Source of the DNA: Lachnospiraceae bacterium
GTDB taxonomy: Bacteria > Bacillota_A > Clostridia > Lachnospirales > Lachnospiraceae
DNA: 17,952 nucleotides
NCBI GenBank assembly: GCA_017960415.1
Contig: JAGCZE010000501.1
Coordinates: 1-17,952 of the forward strand
Direction: 5' to 3'
Made by a program: the position numbers and the translations under genes. Positions 1 to 8,242 of this stretch are shown here, in pieces. Under the pieces are notes generated by a model. That model was not told the DNA's origin. It did no database searches and was given only the letters and a program-made list of their open reading frames with translations. Every line of letters begins with the position of its first letter. Position 1 is the first letter of the stretch.

Positions 1-20
1 ATGAGGAGGGCTTCCAGTAA
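1..20 (+). CDS. 3' end of upstream gene, probably a MalF-type sugar ABC permease (partial)
   Basis: Only the last codons lie in the window. In the frame starting at base 3 they read E-E-G-F-Q and end in TAA at 18-20. That stop shares its final A with the ATG of the next permease (TAATG), a tight coupling typical of paired sugar-permease genes. The identity is inferred from this position and spacing, because five residues cannot identify a family. The same bases (GAGGAGGG at 3-10) also serve as the Shine-Dalgarno of the following gene. Confidence 0.5.
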
Positions 21-1270
21 TGAAAAAAACGGTTATAGGATTAAACCTTGATCATTATCTTAAGGCAATGATCGGTGCACTGGCCGGCTTTGTATGCCTG
101 TTTCTGCCCTTTGTTGCAGCAGAAGGCAAGCTGACCGGCATGGTTATGCTTTTACCGAAGCTCGGCCAATCCGCGGCGGATTTCATTCTGATAGGTGCTG
201 TTCTGTTCTCTGCCCTTTCCGCAGTTTTCTCCGTAGTCATGTATTTTAAGACATCGGTCACAGGCATGAAGATCTGGCAGGCAGTTCAGGCGTTTTCGAC
301 GATATTCTTTACACTTCTGCTCTTCTCGGGTAAAATGATCCTTGAAGAGGCCGGTATATATGAGAATTTCCTGAACAAGAATTACGGTTTCGGGTTCTGG
401 CTCGGCCTTATTGCAGCATACTATACGCTGATCGGTATTATGAAGGTCACAAAGACGAGCACCGGTTATATACTGCTCACGATACTCGGTATCATCTGGC
501 TGTTCCCGGTTTTGTGGATCGTGCTCACCTCTCTTCGCGCCGAACAGGGATACTATGTGGGCTATTTCATACCCCACGGCTTAACATTGCATAATTTCGT
601 CAATCTGTTCTCGAACCAGAGTGTTCTGCCCTTTGGTAAATGGTGGCTCAATACATTCATCGTCGCGGTCTGCGGCTGTGTTTTCAATACCATGATCGTT
701 TTGATGACCGCATTCATTCTGAGTCGTACCCGCTTCTCGGGAAGAAAGGCTTTCATGAATGTGCTGATGATCATCGGCATGTTCCCCGGATTTATGTCCC
801 TGATCGCGGTATATAATATTCTCAAAGGTATCGGCCTGAACCAGTCATTGCTTGCACTTATCATTGTTGGTGCTGCAGGTGCTGCCATGGGCTATCATGT
901 CACAAAGGGATTCTTCGACACTATCCCCAAAGCACTTGACGAAGCCGCGATCATCGACGGAGCAACCAGATTCCAGATATTTTCGAAAATCACGCTGCCC
1001 CTTTCAAAGTCCATCATCGTGTATATCGTCCTCGGCGGTTTCCTGGGGGCCTGGTCCGATTATATCTTCCCGAGCATGCTCTTTGGAGATAAGCAGAGTT
1101 CCTACACGGTTGCTGTCGGACTATTCTGGATGACCGATTTTCGAAGGATAGATACCTATTACACACAGTTTGCCGCAGGCGCGGTCCTTGTTGCACTTCC
1201 GATAGTGATCCTGTTCGTATGGCTGCAGCGTTTCTATGTAGAAGGTTTATCGGGTGCTGTAAAAGGTTAA
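20..1270 (+). CDS. Sugar ABC transporter permease (MalG/CUT1 type) with extra N-terminal membrane region
   Basis: Integral membrane subunit of a binding-protein-dependent sugar importer. The C-terminal two thirds (about residues 150-416) is a MalG-type permease with about six membrane segments. The cytoplasmic EAA loop that contacts the ATPase starts at E308 (EAAIIDGA...LPLSK). The end, VEGLSGAVKG, is the usual ending of CUT1 MalG proteins. At 416 residues it is longer than the usual 270-300. The first ~145 residues hold about four extra hydrophobic segments (near 13-33, 50-75, 84-104, 122-143), so the protein carries a second small membrane domain. The start is set by GAGGAGGG about 9 bases upstream and by the TAATG overlap with the preceding gene. 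GH31 follows after 27 bp on the same strand, so the imported sugar is probably a GH31 substrate, such as an alpha-glucoside or alpha-xyloside. The substrate is inference. Confidence 0.9.
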   Translation: MKKTVIGLNLDHYLKAMIGALAGFVCLFLPFVAAEGKLTGMVMLLPKLGQSAADFILIGAVLFSALSAVFSVVMYFKTSVTGMKIWQAVQAFSTIFFTLLLFSGKMILEEAGIYENFLNKNYGFGFWLGLIAAYYTLIGIMKVTKTSTGYILLTILGIIWLFPVLWIVLTSLRAEQGYYVGYFIPHGLTLHNFVNLFSNQSVLPFGKWWLNTFIVAVCGCVFNTMIVLMTAFILSRTRFSGRKAFMNVLMIIGMFPGFMSLIAVYNILKGIGLNQSLLALIIVGAAGAAMGYHVTKGFFDTIPKALDEAAIIDGATRFQIFSKITLPLSKSIIVYIVLGGFLGAWSDYIFPSMLFGDKQSSYTVAVGLFWMTDFRRIDTYYTQFAAGAVLVALPIVILFVWLQRFYVEGLSGAVKG

Positions 1271-1297
1271 ATCAGGTTAAGATTAGGAGAAAATAAC

Positions 1298-3862
1298 ATG
1301 AACAGAAATAATATGATCTGCGGATCCGATTATCGTATCACGGTTCTGACCGACAGGCTGATACGCCTGGAATACCAAAAGGACGGATTATTCGAAGACC
1401 GCCTGACAAGTACCGTAGTCAACAGGGTTTTTCCGGAGGTACCGGTATTTACGGTAGCCGGGGAATGCTGTAAAAGAGACTTATCCGCTGATAATCATTT
1501 ACATAAGAGTGAAGAAGAATTATCGGATGACAATCCTGAACAAAACAAGCAAGAAAACCTGTCAAACAACAATTTTGAAATAAAAGCTAACCTTATAGTA
1601 GAGACCGAACATCTTAGGCTCGAATATGACCGTCTGCCCTTCTATTCCCAGGGTCTTTCGATCACAATGAAGGATACGGGAAAAGTCTGGCATTACAGCA
1701 TTGTATACGGTAATTCCGACGGAAATATGCTGGGAACGGCCCGCACTCTTGATTTAACCGACGGCTTTGCCGAGCTTGAGCCCTGAATATTCGGAAGGAA
1801 CGGTTATGCGGTTCTTGATGACAGCAATTCCTCGGTATGTGAAAACGGTGAGTACACAAAAAAACGCAATACCTGTAAAGACCTGTATTTCTTCGGATAC
1901 GGAAAGGATTTCCGTGAGGGACTCAAAAGCTTTTACACTCTTTGCGGCAAAACACCGATGATCCCCAGATATGCCCTGGGCAACTGGTGGAGCAGATATT
2001 TCAGATATACTGAAAACAGCTATCGTGAACTGCTGGACCATTTTGAAGAGGAACAGATCCCCCTCTCCGTAGCCGTAATAGATATGGACTGGCATCTGAC
2101 CGACGTGGATCCGAAATACGGTACAGGCTGGACAGGATATACCTGGAACAAAGAATGTTTCCCCGATCATAAGCGTTTTTTGAAAATGCTTCAGGACAGG
2201 AAACTTGCTCCTACCCTCAATCTGCACCCTGCCGACGGGATCCGGGCTTTTGAAACAATGTATCCGAAAGTTGCCGAAAAAATGGACATTGATCCCAAAA
2301 CCGAAGAGCCTGTGGTATTCGATATGTCCGATCCGAAATACAGGAAAGCGTATTTTGAAGAGGTCATCCATCCTTATGAAGAGGACGGTGTTGCCTTCTG
2401 GTGGATCGACTGGCAGCAGGGAACAGGTAGTGCGGGCGATACCGATCCGCTGTTCCTGCTGAACCATTTTCATTATAAAGATCAGGAAGAACGCGGCGTC
2501 CGGCCGATGATATTCTCCAGATATGCGGGTCCGGGCAGCCACCGTTATCCGGTAGGCTTCTCCGGTGATACAAGATCGACCTGGCGCAGCCTTGCTTATC
2601 AGCCCTTCTTCACCGCAACGGCAGCGAATATAGGCTACGGCTGGTGGAGCCATGATATCGGCGGACACATGCTGGGTGATAAGGACAATGAGCGTCTGAC
2701 CCGCTGGATCCAGTTCGGCGTCTTTTCTCCGATCATGCGAATCCATTCGAGCAACCGTATCTTCTTTAACAAAGAACCCTGGAAACTGCCCGAGCCTTAT
2801 CATTCGATCATCGCGGAATTCTTACGGATGAGGCACAGACTCCTGCCCTATCTCTATACCGAAGCCAGGAACGCACATGTTCTTGATATCCCGATGCTTC
2901 AACCGCTCTATTATGCTTATCCGGAAGTACGCGAAGCATATGAGGTTCCCAATGAATACATTTTCGGAAGCTCCCTGATGGTATGCGCGATCACCGAACC
3001 TGAAGATCAGATGCTCCGGATGGCTGCGGTCGACGCATATATTCCCGAAGGAAGATGGTACGATACCTTCACCGGCCATATCTACAGCGGATGTGCCAAA
3101 AAACGTAAGCTTTACAGGCCCTTAACCTCCATGCCCGTCCTTCTGAAAGCCGGCAGTATCCTGCCCGAATCCTGTGAGGACAGAACAAACGGAACCGACA
3201 ATCCCAGATCGCTGCGCATACTCTTTGGTGCCGGAGCAAACGGCGGATATGACGTGTACGAAGACGACGGCATCAGCATGGATTTCAGAAACGGTGCTTT
3301 CGTAACAACCCATTTCGGTATGGAATGGAATGAAGATTCGGAATGTGTATTATACGCCGACGGCGCAAACGGAGATCTTAATCTGATCCCGGAAAAACGC
3401 AGCTTTGAACTGTGCCTGTACGGGGTTGAACCGGCGAAAGAAAACTCTCTAAACGATAGCTGTAATAATGCTGCCGGACAAAACTTCAGTTTTGACAATG
3501 CCGGCGGACAAAGCATCAGTTGCGATAATATTGTCGGATACAGCGATATCATTACAATATCAGGCACCAAGATCAATGGTTTCCGCTATGATAAAAAAAT
3601 GCATTGTCTTAAGTTAATTTTGCAGGATATACCTGTAGCCGAAGGCTTCAGAGTAACTATTGGCGGACTAAAGGCCGCAGAAAACGATCAAAAAACCGAA
3701 ACCGTCGAATTGCTCGACTGCGCCTGGACCGTCATGGAATTTAAAGACAAAGTATTCGGTGAGCTCATGAACGCTTCTTCCGATGATGAATTCCTGAAGC
3801 GGCTCTCAGGCCTTGCAATCCCGGAAGTATTAAAAGACTCTATACGTGAGATATTCGCCTGA
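1298..3862 (+). pseudogene. GH31 family glycoside hydrolase interrupted by one in-frame TGA (codon 163)
   Basis: A continuous 855-codon frame encodes a GH31 alpha-glycosidase except for a single TGA at 1784-1786. Both halves (1298-1786 and 1787-3862) are in the same frame with no indel. Around the stop it reads ...FAELEP-stop-IFGRNGYAVLDDS. From memory, GH31 relatives have 'LE-x-G-hydrophobic-x-x-R-x-G-(Y/W)-A-hydrophobic-DDS' here, so TGA replaces a Gly codon (GGA to TGA). Residues 1-220 form the N-terminal beta-domain, and the (beta/alpha)8 barrel begins near 'IPRYALGNWW'. The nucleophile is predicted as D371 in WWIDWQQG and the acid/base as D424 in FSGDTRSTW, followed by a HDIGGHM segment. 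The C-terminal beta domains carry a low-complexity Asn/Ser/Gly repeat. A second, acidic linker lies near residues 65-100. The next in-frame ATG is M221 (1958), which would lack the N-terminal domain. The start is set by TAGGAGAAA upstream. The exact substrate is unclear. The lesion may be a real mutation or a sequence error. Confidence 0.9.
3458..3547 (+). repeat. Three imperfect 30-bp tandem repeats inside GH31
   Basis: Units are 3458-3487, 3488-3517 and 3518-3547. Each encodes ten residues of the form S-(C/F)-(N/D)-N-x-x-G-Q-x-(F/I). The first two units are most alike and the third has diverged. They make a flexible Asn/Ser/Gly-rich linker in the C-terminal part of the protein. Because the unit is a multiple of three, copy-number change would not break the frame. 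Confidence 0.75.
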
Positions 3863-3879
3863 CCAGCAAAAGAGGTGGC

Positions 3880-3929
3880 TGTCGCACTATAAAAACACAC
3901 GGCTTAGGGTTGTCGCACTATAAAACACA
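3880..3929 (+). repeat. Direct repeat TGTCGCACTATAAAA(A)CACA
   Basis: Nearly identical copies lie at 3880-3899 and 3911-3929, 31 bp apart, just after the GH31 stop. Each is followed by (C)-GGCTT or AGCCC-like bases. No ORF or terminator explains them. They could be remnants of a mobile-element end or a small duplication. The rest of the 3863-4004 interval shows nothing recognisable. Confidence 0.6.
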
Positions 3930-4004
3930 AGCCCTGGAAACAGATTCAAAAACAATTTACACAAGCGGCTGAAATCATTGATAAAGACAAAGGATAAAAC
4001 TTTA

Positions 4005-4038
4005 AAAAGCTCCTCAGGCCTCAGGCCGGGGAGCTTTT
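4005..4038. terminator. Bidirectional intrinsic terminator
   Basis: Perfect 9-bp arms AAAAGCTCC (4005-4013) and GGAGCTTTT (4030-4038) enclose a GC-rich 16-base loop containing TCAGGCC twice. T runs follow on both strands. It sits between the converging GH31 gene (plus) and the DUF3592-type gene (minus), so it can end both transcripts. Confidence 0.8.
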
Positions 4039-4041
4039 ATA

Positions 4042-4119
4042 ATGTTATGATGTTTTAATGTTTCAATCCTTATTTTTCTTATGTTATGATCTTTTAATGT
4101 TTCAGTCCTCATTTTCCTT
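4042..4119. repeat. 39-bp tandem duplication covering the 3' end of the DUF3592-type gene
   Basis: Units 4042-4080 and 4081-4119 match over most of their length and differ at only a few bases. The second contains the last codons and TGA stop of the minus-strand gene. The first repeats that end, including a second stop-equivalent TCA (4063-4065 on plus), downstream of the real stop. The unit is exactly 13 codons. Confidence 0.85.
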
Positions 4120-4530
4120 TTTGGCTGTGATCAGCTTATATGCCGAAACTCCTGCCAGAATGATGCCCACAGCAAAGATATAGATGACTATGCCGGGTGA
4201 ATAGGAATTGATCTTCGAAGGATCATCAGGATCATACTGTATTTTCATTTCCTGACCTATTGAACCACTGCCGACATTTATATCCAGGGTACCGGTATAT
4301 TCCTTGCCGTCAACTGTATGGCTGACCGTAGGATAATAGTAAGTCGTATAGCCGGTATCCACATCCGTTACGGTTTGTTCCCTTAGGCTCACAACCACAC
4401 CTGTGGATTTTACATATCCGCTGGATTTGATAAATCCAAGATAAACGCCTACCACCAAAACCAACAACGCAAACACAAGAACAAAGGTCCAAATCTTACG
4501 TCCTTCCGCAACGTATACTCCCGCTCCCAT
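4102..4530 (-). CDS. DUF3592-type membrane protein
   Basis: 142-residue protein with two membrane segments (about residues 13-33 and 112-132) flanking an outside-facing beta-rich domain. The middle has the DUF3592 pattern: a GVVVS strand, a YYYPTVSHTVDGKEY motif, then G-x-x-(M/V)-K-I-x-YDPDDPSK. Family members of this kind are of unknown function. The start is set by GGGAGGA about 9 bases upstream. It has its own promoter-like -10 at 4604-4609 and ends at the bidirectional terminator. The next upstream gene on this strand is the exporter permease, 122 bp away, so co-transcription by read-through is possible. The 3' end is duplicated downstream (39-bp repeat). Confidence 0.75.
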   Translation of the reverse strand: MGAGVYVAEGRKIWTFVLVFALLVLVVGVYLGFIKSSGYVKSTGVVVSLREQTVTDVDTGYTTYYYPTVSHTVDGKEYTGTLDINVGSGSIGQEMKIQYDPDDPSKINSYSPGIVIYIFAVGIILAGVSAYKLITAKKENED

Positions 4531-4603
4531 AGTTTTCCTGTTCCTCCCGTTTTAACTGTTATAAATTTAATTCTGTAAATGAATCAATCCTTCATCAATA
4601 TGC

Positions 4604-4632
4604 ATTATAGAATAAAGTACACGAAAAGGAAA
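4604..4632 (-). promoter_or_regulatory. Predicted promoter for the DUF3592-type gene
   Basis: On the minus strand there is a perfect TATAAT (4609 to 4604), preceded at 17 bp by a weak -35, TTTCCT (4632 to 4627). The predicted start near 4597 leaves a leader of about 65 bases. The -10 is good but the -35 is poor, so the call is tentative. Confidence 0.4.
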
Positions 4633-4652
4633 GTAACCAATAGTTAGATGAA

Positions 4653-7376
4653 TTATTCCGCATTTTTTAGTGCCACATCCGTCGGAATATGTTTGATCCT
4701 GATATAGTCGATCATTGAAACAAACGCATATCCGATCAATAGGAACAATACCGATCCCACCATTGACGCCGGCGTCATATAGAAGGCAAAATATCCGTCG
4801 AGCTGCATCACAAATACTTTGAATATCCATAACATCAGATAATAACCCAGGCCAAAGCCGACGATCGAAAACAGGATCACGACGATGGCAGTCGGAATGA
4901 TATACAATGATCCTATCTCGCTGTTCTTAAATCCCAGGATCTTCGTCATTGAAATAGCCTGTTCGTTCTTCTCAATAATGATCTTCGCGAGAAGATAGAT
5001 CAGCGCCGCAGCCAGAACCACCAAAGCGTATTTGAAGATGTCTATGACTCCGCCCAGCGAATGATCCAGCTGATTCGTCACTTTCAGAAGGTCCTCTGAA
5101 GTGATCACGGTAGCGATATACCGGTTATCTATATCGGTTATTTCATTATGGGAAAAGAATCCCGAAAAATCATCATCCTCTCTGTCGAATACCGTATTAA
5201 AGGCATCATGATCCATATACGCAGCAATGCCGCCGTCATACTCAACCTCTCCGGCCACTTTGAAGCTGTAGGAGCGGTTCTCATATTCTTCATTCAGCGT
5301 GATTCTGTCTCCGGTCTTGAGCCCGAATTTATCCGCAAATGCGGTAGAAATAAATACTTCGTCTCCACCTCTTGCGGTTGAAGTGAGCGCTGCACTTTCA
5401 CCTTTATTTTCCCCGATCCTGACATAAGTACTGTTGTCGGCTATCCCATATACGGCTACTTTTTCATCGCCTCCGCTGCCCATGCCCATACGCATCGTGC
5501 TTTTTTCCTTCGGATACATAAGGCTTGTCATCCCGAATTTTTCGGCACTTGGCTCGGATGTTTCAATGACATTGTCATCACTGTCCCTGCTACCCATTAG
5601 AATGTACTGGTACTCGGCAAATACCATGCCGGGCGCTTCCTCGGCATAATGATCGAGGGAATCCGGCAGTCCGAATGCAAAACACAACATCAATTCAATA
5701 AAAACAACGCCAAATATCAGTATTGCATAATTGGGCATATTCTGAAACAGTATCCTCAGCCTGAATCTTCTTAGGAATGACCATCCGGGCAGACGTCTTG
5801 CTTTGGTCCTTTTGGTCTTTACCAGATCGTGACGCAGGAACATTAACGGGCTTAGCTGCAGTTTCTTTACGATTACGATCAGATTGATAAAGAACATCAG
5901 TACAAGCGGGATAACTGTCGTCTTAACCAGTGCCGCGCTGCTCCACACCGGTGTGCATTTGGGCAGGCTGTAGCTTTGGAAATATAAGTCCACCGCAACA
6001 TTTTCAAAAACCGTATATCCAAGCACATTGCCTAACAATGCGCCGATCAGAGTAACGATAAGCGGCATGGACATATAATGGACGATCATTTCTCCCTTGC
6101 TGTAGCCCGATGCCCTTAAAGTACCTATGACCAAAGCTTCTTTTTCGATGGTATTGCTGATCGTAACAGCAAATATAAACGCTATGACACCTATAAGAAT
6201 ATAACACAAAATGCTTGTTACGGATGTATCTCCTTCTATGTCGGATATTGCAAAGTTACTGGCCTGTCTTAAATATTCGGGCAGATAATCCTTGATCTCA
6301 TTGTCGTAGACAACCGTCTGTGTGATCAATGCCTTTAAAAAGTTGTTTGAAAAATCAGCTTTGGCTATTTTGTCTTCGGGCTTGTCCTCATATTGGTAAG
6401 AATAACTGTAATGCAGCCTCGACGGCAGCTTCTCAAAAGCTCCGGGCGTTACCATCGCAACATCAAAACTGAAAGCGTCAAACATCAGATCGGTATTCGA
6501 TGCGTGCAAAGTCAGATAATTGACATAGGACAAAAGTCCGACAACCTCAAAATCCTTCCCGCTTACAGTAATGTGATCCCCGACCTTAACCCCCACATTA
6601 TCGGCATGCATCCTGTCGATGGCGATCTCGTTATCATTCCCGGGCGCACGTCCTTCATTGAAGGTTGCCTTATCCACAGGTGAATCGCTGCGGTAGATCC
6701 TGATCATCGCATCTTCAGTACCGTCATTGTTGCTGTCTTCTGACTCTTCCCTGTAAAAATGTTCATAGATCGTTACGGGTACCGGGCTGAAATCCTCATT
6801 CAGCTTATATCTTGACGCGATCTTGTCCCATTCTTCATCCACCTTCTCAACTACAGTATCATGAGCTTCCTTGTACGCATCCTCGACTGCGGTCTTAAAT
6901 TCATCAGATTCCCTTGCTTCTTTAAGCGCTGCGTCATAATTATCCTTAATTGCGGCATCGACCTGTTCCTGTATGAGTTTCTCATCAGTTATCCCATATG
7001 CCGCACATTGAGCACGGACGCCGTCACTGATCGCAGCCGTCACTTCTTCGGCAAGCTTCTCTTCAATTGCCTGGGCAACCTCTTTATCAGCCTCTTTATA
7101 TCCTTTATCGATATAATACTGCCTTACGTCGGCCATTTTGCCGGTACCGATATCATAAAGCAGCTCTTCCGGTGCCTGCTTGGCAAGTTCAAAACAGCCG
7201 TCCTCGAGATTAAGTACTTCCCTTCCCTCATACACAGCCGCAAGCATACCGTCATGCCCTACATACATTCCGGAAATAACACCGATCATGACAACCATGA
7301 ATATGATAATGACAAGGTATTTATGCCAATCGGATTTCAGTTCCCTCGGAATCCTTTTTATCAACGGATTTTTCAT
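4653..7376 (-). CDS. FtsX-type ABC exporter permease (MacB-like) with large extracellular domain
   Basis: 907-residue permease. One membrane segment near residues 20-40 is followed by about 340 outside residues. The first part of these (about 60-200) is very rich in Glu/Lys/Ala and likely a helical coiled coil. An FtsX membrane block (about 385-510) follows, then a connecting segment and membrane helix near 555-575, a second outside domain (about 580-780), and a final three-helix block (about 790-900). This duplicated FtsX arrangement with MacB-like periplasmic folds is typical of Gram-positive exporters of peptides, antibiotics or lipids. It pairs with the ATPase gene 15 bp upstream. Its Shine-Dalgarno AAGGAGGTGG overlaps the ATPase stop codon, indicating coupled translation. 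The cargo is unknown. No sensor kinase or response regulator is adjacent, unlike Bce-type modules. Confidence 0.9.
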   Translation of the reverse strand: MKNPLIKRIPRELKSDWHKYLVIIIFMVVMIGVISGMYVGHDGMLAAVYEGREVLNLEDGCFELAKQAPEELLYDIGTGKMADVRQYYIDKGYKEADKEVAQAIEEKLAEEVTAAISDGVRAQCAAYGITDEKLIQEQVDAAIKDNYDAALKEARESDEFKTAVEDAYKEAHDTVVEKVDEEWDKIASRYKLNEDFSPVPVTIYEHFYREESEDSNNDGTEDAMIRIYRSDSPVDKATFNEGRAPGNDNEIAIDRMHADNVGVKVGDHITVSGKDFEVVGLLSYVNYLTLHASNTDLMFDAFSFDVAMVTPGAFEKLPSRLHYSYSYQYEDKPEDKIAKADFSNNFLKALITQTVVYDNEIKDYLPEYLRQASNFAISDIEGDTSVTSILCYILIGVIAFIFAVTISNTIEKEALVIGTLRASGYSKGEMIVHYMSMPLIVTLIGALLGNVLGYTVFENVAVDLYFQSYSLPKCTPVWSSAALVKTTVIPLVLMFFINLIVIVKKLQLSPLMFLRHDLVKTKRTKARRLPGWSFLRRFRLRILFQNMPNYAILIFGVVFIELMLCFAFGLPDSLDHYAEEAPGMVFAEYQYILMGSRDSDDNVIETSEPSAEKFGMTSLMYPKEKSTMRMGMGSGGDEKVAVYGIADNSTYVRIGENKGESAALTSTARGGDEVFISTAFADKFGLKTGDRITLNEEYENRSYSFKVAGEVEYDGGIAAYMDHDAFNTVFDREDDDFSGFFSHNEITDIDNRYIATVITSEDLLKVTNQLDHSLGGVIDIFKYALVVLAAALIYLLAKIIIEKNEQAISMTKILGFKNSEIGSLYIIPTAIVVILFSIVGFGLGYYLMLWIFKVFVMQLDGYFAFYMTPASMVGSVLFLLIGYAFVSMIDYIRIKHIPTDVALKNAE

Positions 7377-7391
7377 ATATCTGCCACCTCC

Positions 7392-8099
7392 TTACCACTC
7401 AAGCTCGGAAGCCGTGATCTTGTTTTCGATAATGTCATTGTGACGAACCACACCGTCCCTCAGTTTGATCACGTGATCGGCCATATTTTTGATAGCCTCG
7501 TTATGCGTTACCATGATGACGGTATTTCCGTATTTTTTATTGCAGTCTTCAATGAGTGCAAGTATCTCTTTCGATGTTTTATAATCGAGAGCGCCGGTGG
7601 GTTCATCGCACATAAGGATATCGGGATTCTTGACAACCGCTCTTCCTATCGATACTCTCTGCTGCTGTCCGCCGGACAACTGGTTCGGATATTTGTATTT
7701 ATGATCCTGCAGTCCGAGTGTTGTCAGCACCTCTTCCACATCAAGCGGTTTGTCGGACAGGTAAGCTCCTACTTCGATATTCTCTTTGACATTCAGATTC
7801 GGGATCAGATTGTACATCTGGAAAACATAGCCTAAGTGTTTGCGTCTGTAGAAAGTCAGCTGTGTCTCGTTCATCTCTTCGAGCTTGTCTCCGTTAATGC
7901 TTACAAACCCGGAATCGGGTGTATCTATTCCGCCGATTATATTCAGAAGTGTTGACTTACCCGAGCCGGAGGGTCCGAGCAATACACAGAATTCACCCTT
8001 CTTCACGGTAAAATTCATGCCGCGGAGTACCTCCTGCCTTGCTTCCCCGTCCCCGAAGCTTTTTTTCAGGTTTTTGATCTCAAGAAAATTATCATTCAT
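7392..8099 (-). CDS. ABC exporter ATP-binding protein (MacB/LolD type)
   Basis: 235-residue ATPase that energises the FtsX permease. Visible motifs are Walker A GPSGSGKST (42-50), Q-loop Q94, signature LSGGQ (141-145), Walker B ILMCDE (161-166), D-loop GALD and H-loop H199 in MVTHN. The YVFQMYNLIPNLNVKENI segment is characteristic of the MacB/LolD/FtsE class. The start is placed at ATG 8099, after GGAGG with a 6-base spacer. A longer in-frame start at 8201 would run through the -10, -35 and both operators, so it is rejected. The first gene of a two-gene operon (ATPase then permease). Confidence 0.93.
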   Translation of the reverse strand: MNDNFLEIKNLKKSFGDGEARQEVLRGMNFTVKKGEFCVLLGPSGSGKSTLLNIIGGIDTPDSGFVSINGDKLEEMNETQLTFYRRKHLGYVFQMYNLIPNLNVKENIEVGAYLSDKPLDVEEVLTTLGLQDHKYKYPNQLSGGQQQRVSIGRAVVKNPDILMCDEPTGALDYKTSKEILALIEDCNKKYGNTVIMVTHNEAIKNMADHVIKLRDGVVRHNDIIENKITASELEW

Positions 8100-8132
8100 A
8101 AACAGCCTCCGGATGATCTTATAATAAAAATG

Positions 8133-8185
8133 GTTAGCAGTAACTAACTGTAAAAAATTATAGTTAGTTTTTGCTAACCTGTCAA
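8133..8185 (-). promoter_or_regulatory. Consensus promoter with two GTTAG-N6-CTAAC operators for the exporter operon
   Basis: Minus strand: TTGACA (8185 to 8180), a 17-bp spacer, then TATAAT (8162 to 8157). Both hexamers are perfect. One 16-bp palindrome GTTAG-N6-CTAAC (8163-8178) fills the spacer. A second (8133-8148) lies just downstream of the predicted start near 8150. The centres are exactly 30 bp apart, about three helical turns. Bound protein would block RNA polymerase, so this is a repressor-controlled promoter, probably of the TetR or MarR class. The regulator gene is not in the window. Confidence 0.88.
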
Positions 8186-8242
8186 TGATACATTTATACA
8201 ATTTTTATATTTTTTTATGAATTGTTATAGTGCATAATGCTT

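Noticed and set aside
1784..1786. Selenocysteine at the GH31 TGA
   Set aside because: The site corresponds to a structural glycine, not a catalytic cysteine, and no selenocysteine insertion hairpin is evident just downstream.
1767..1961. Small ORF bridging the GH31 stop codon
   Set aside because: It is in another frame. The original GH31 frame continues across this stretch with family-specific sequence, so a frameshift is not needed.
8100..8201. N-terminal extension of the ABC ATPase to 8201
   Set aside because: It would translate through the -10, both operators and -35. The GGAGG-preceded ATG at 8099 fits family length.
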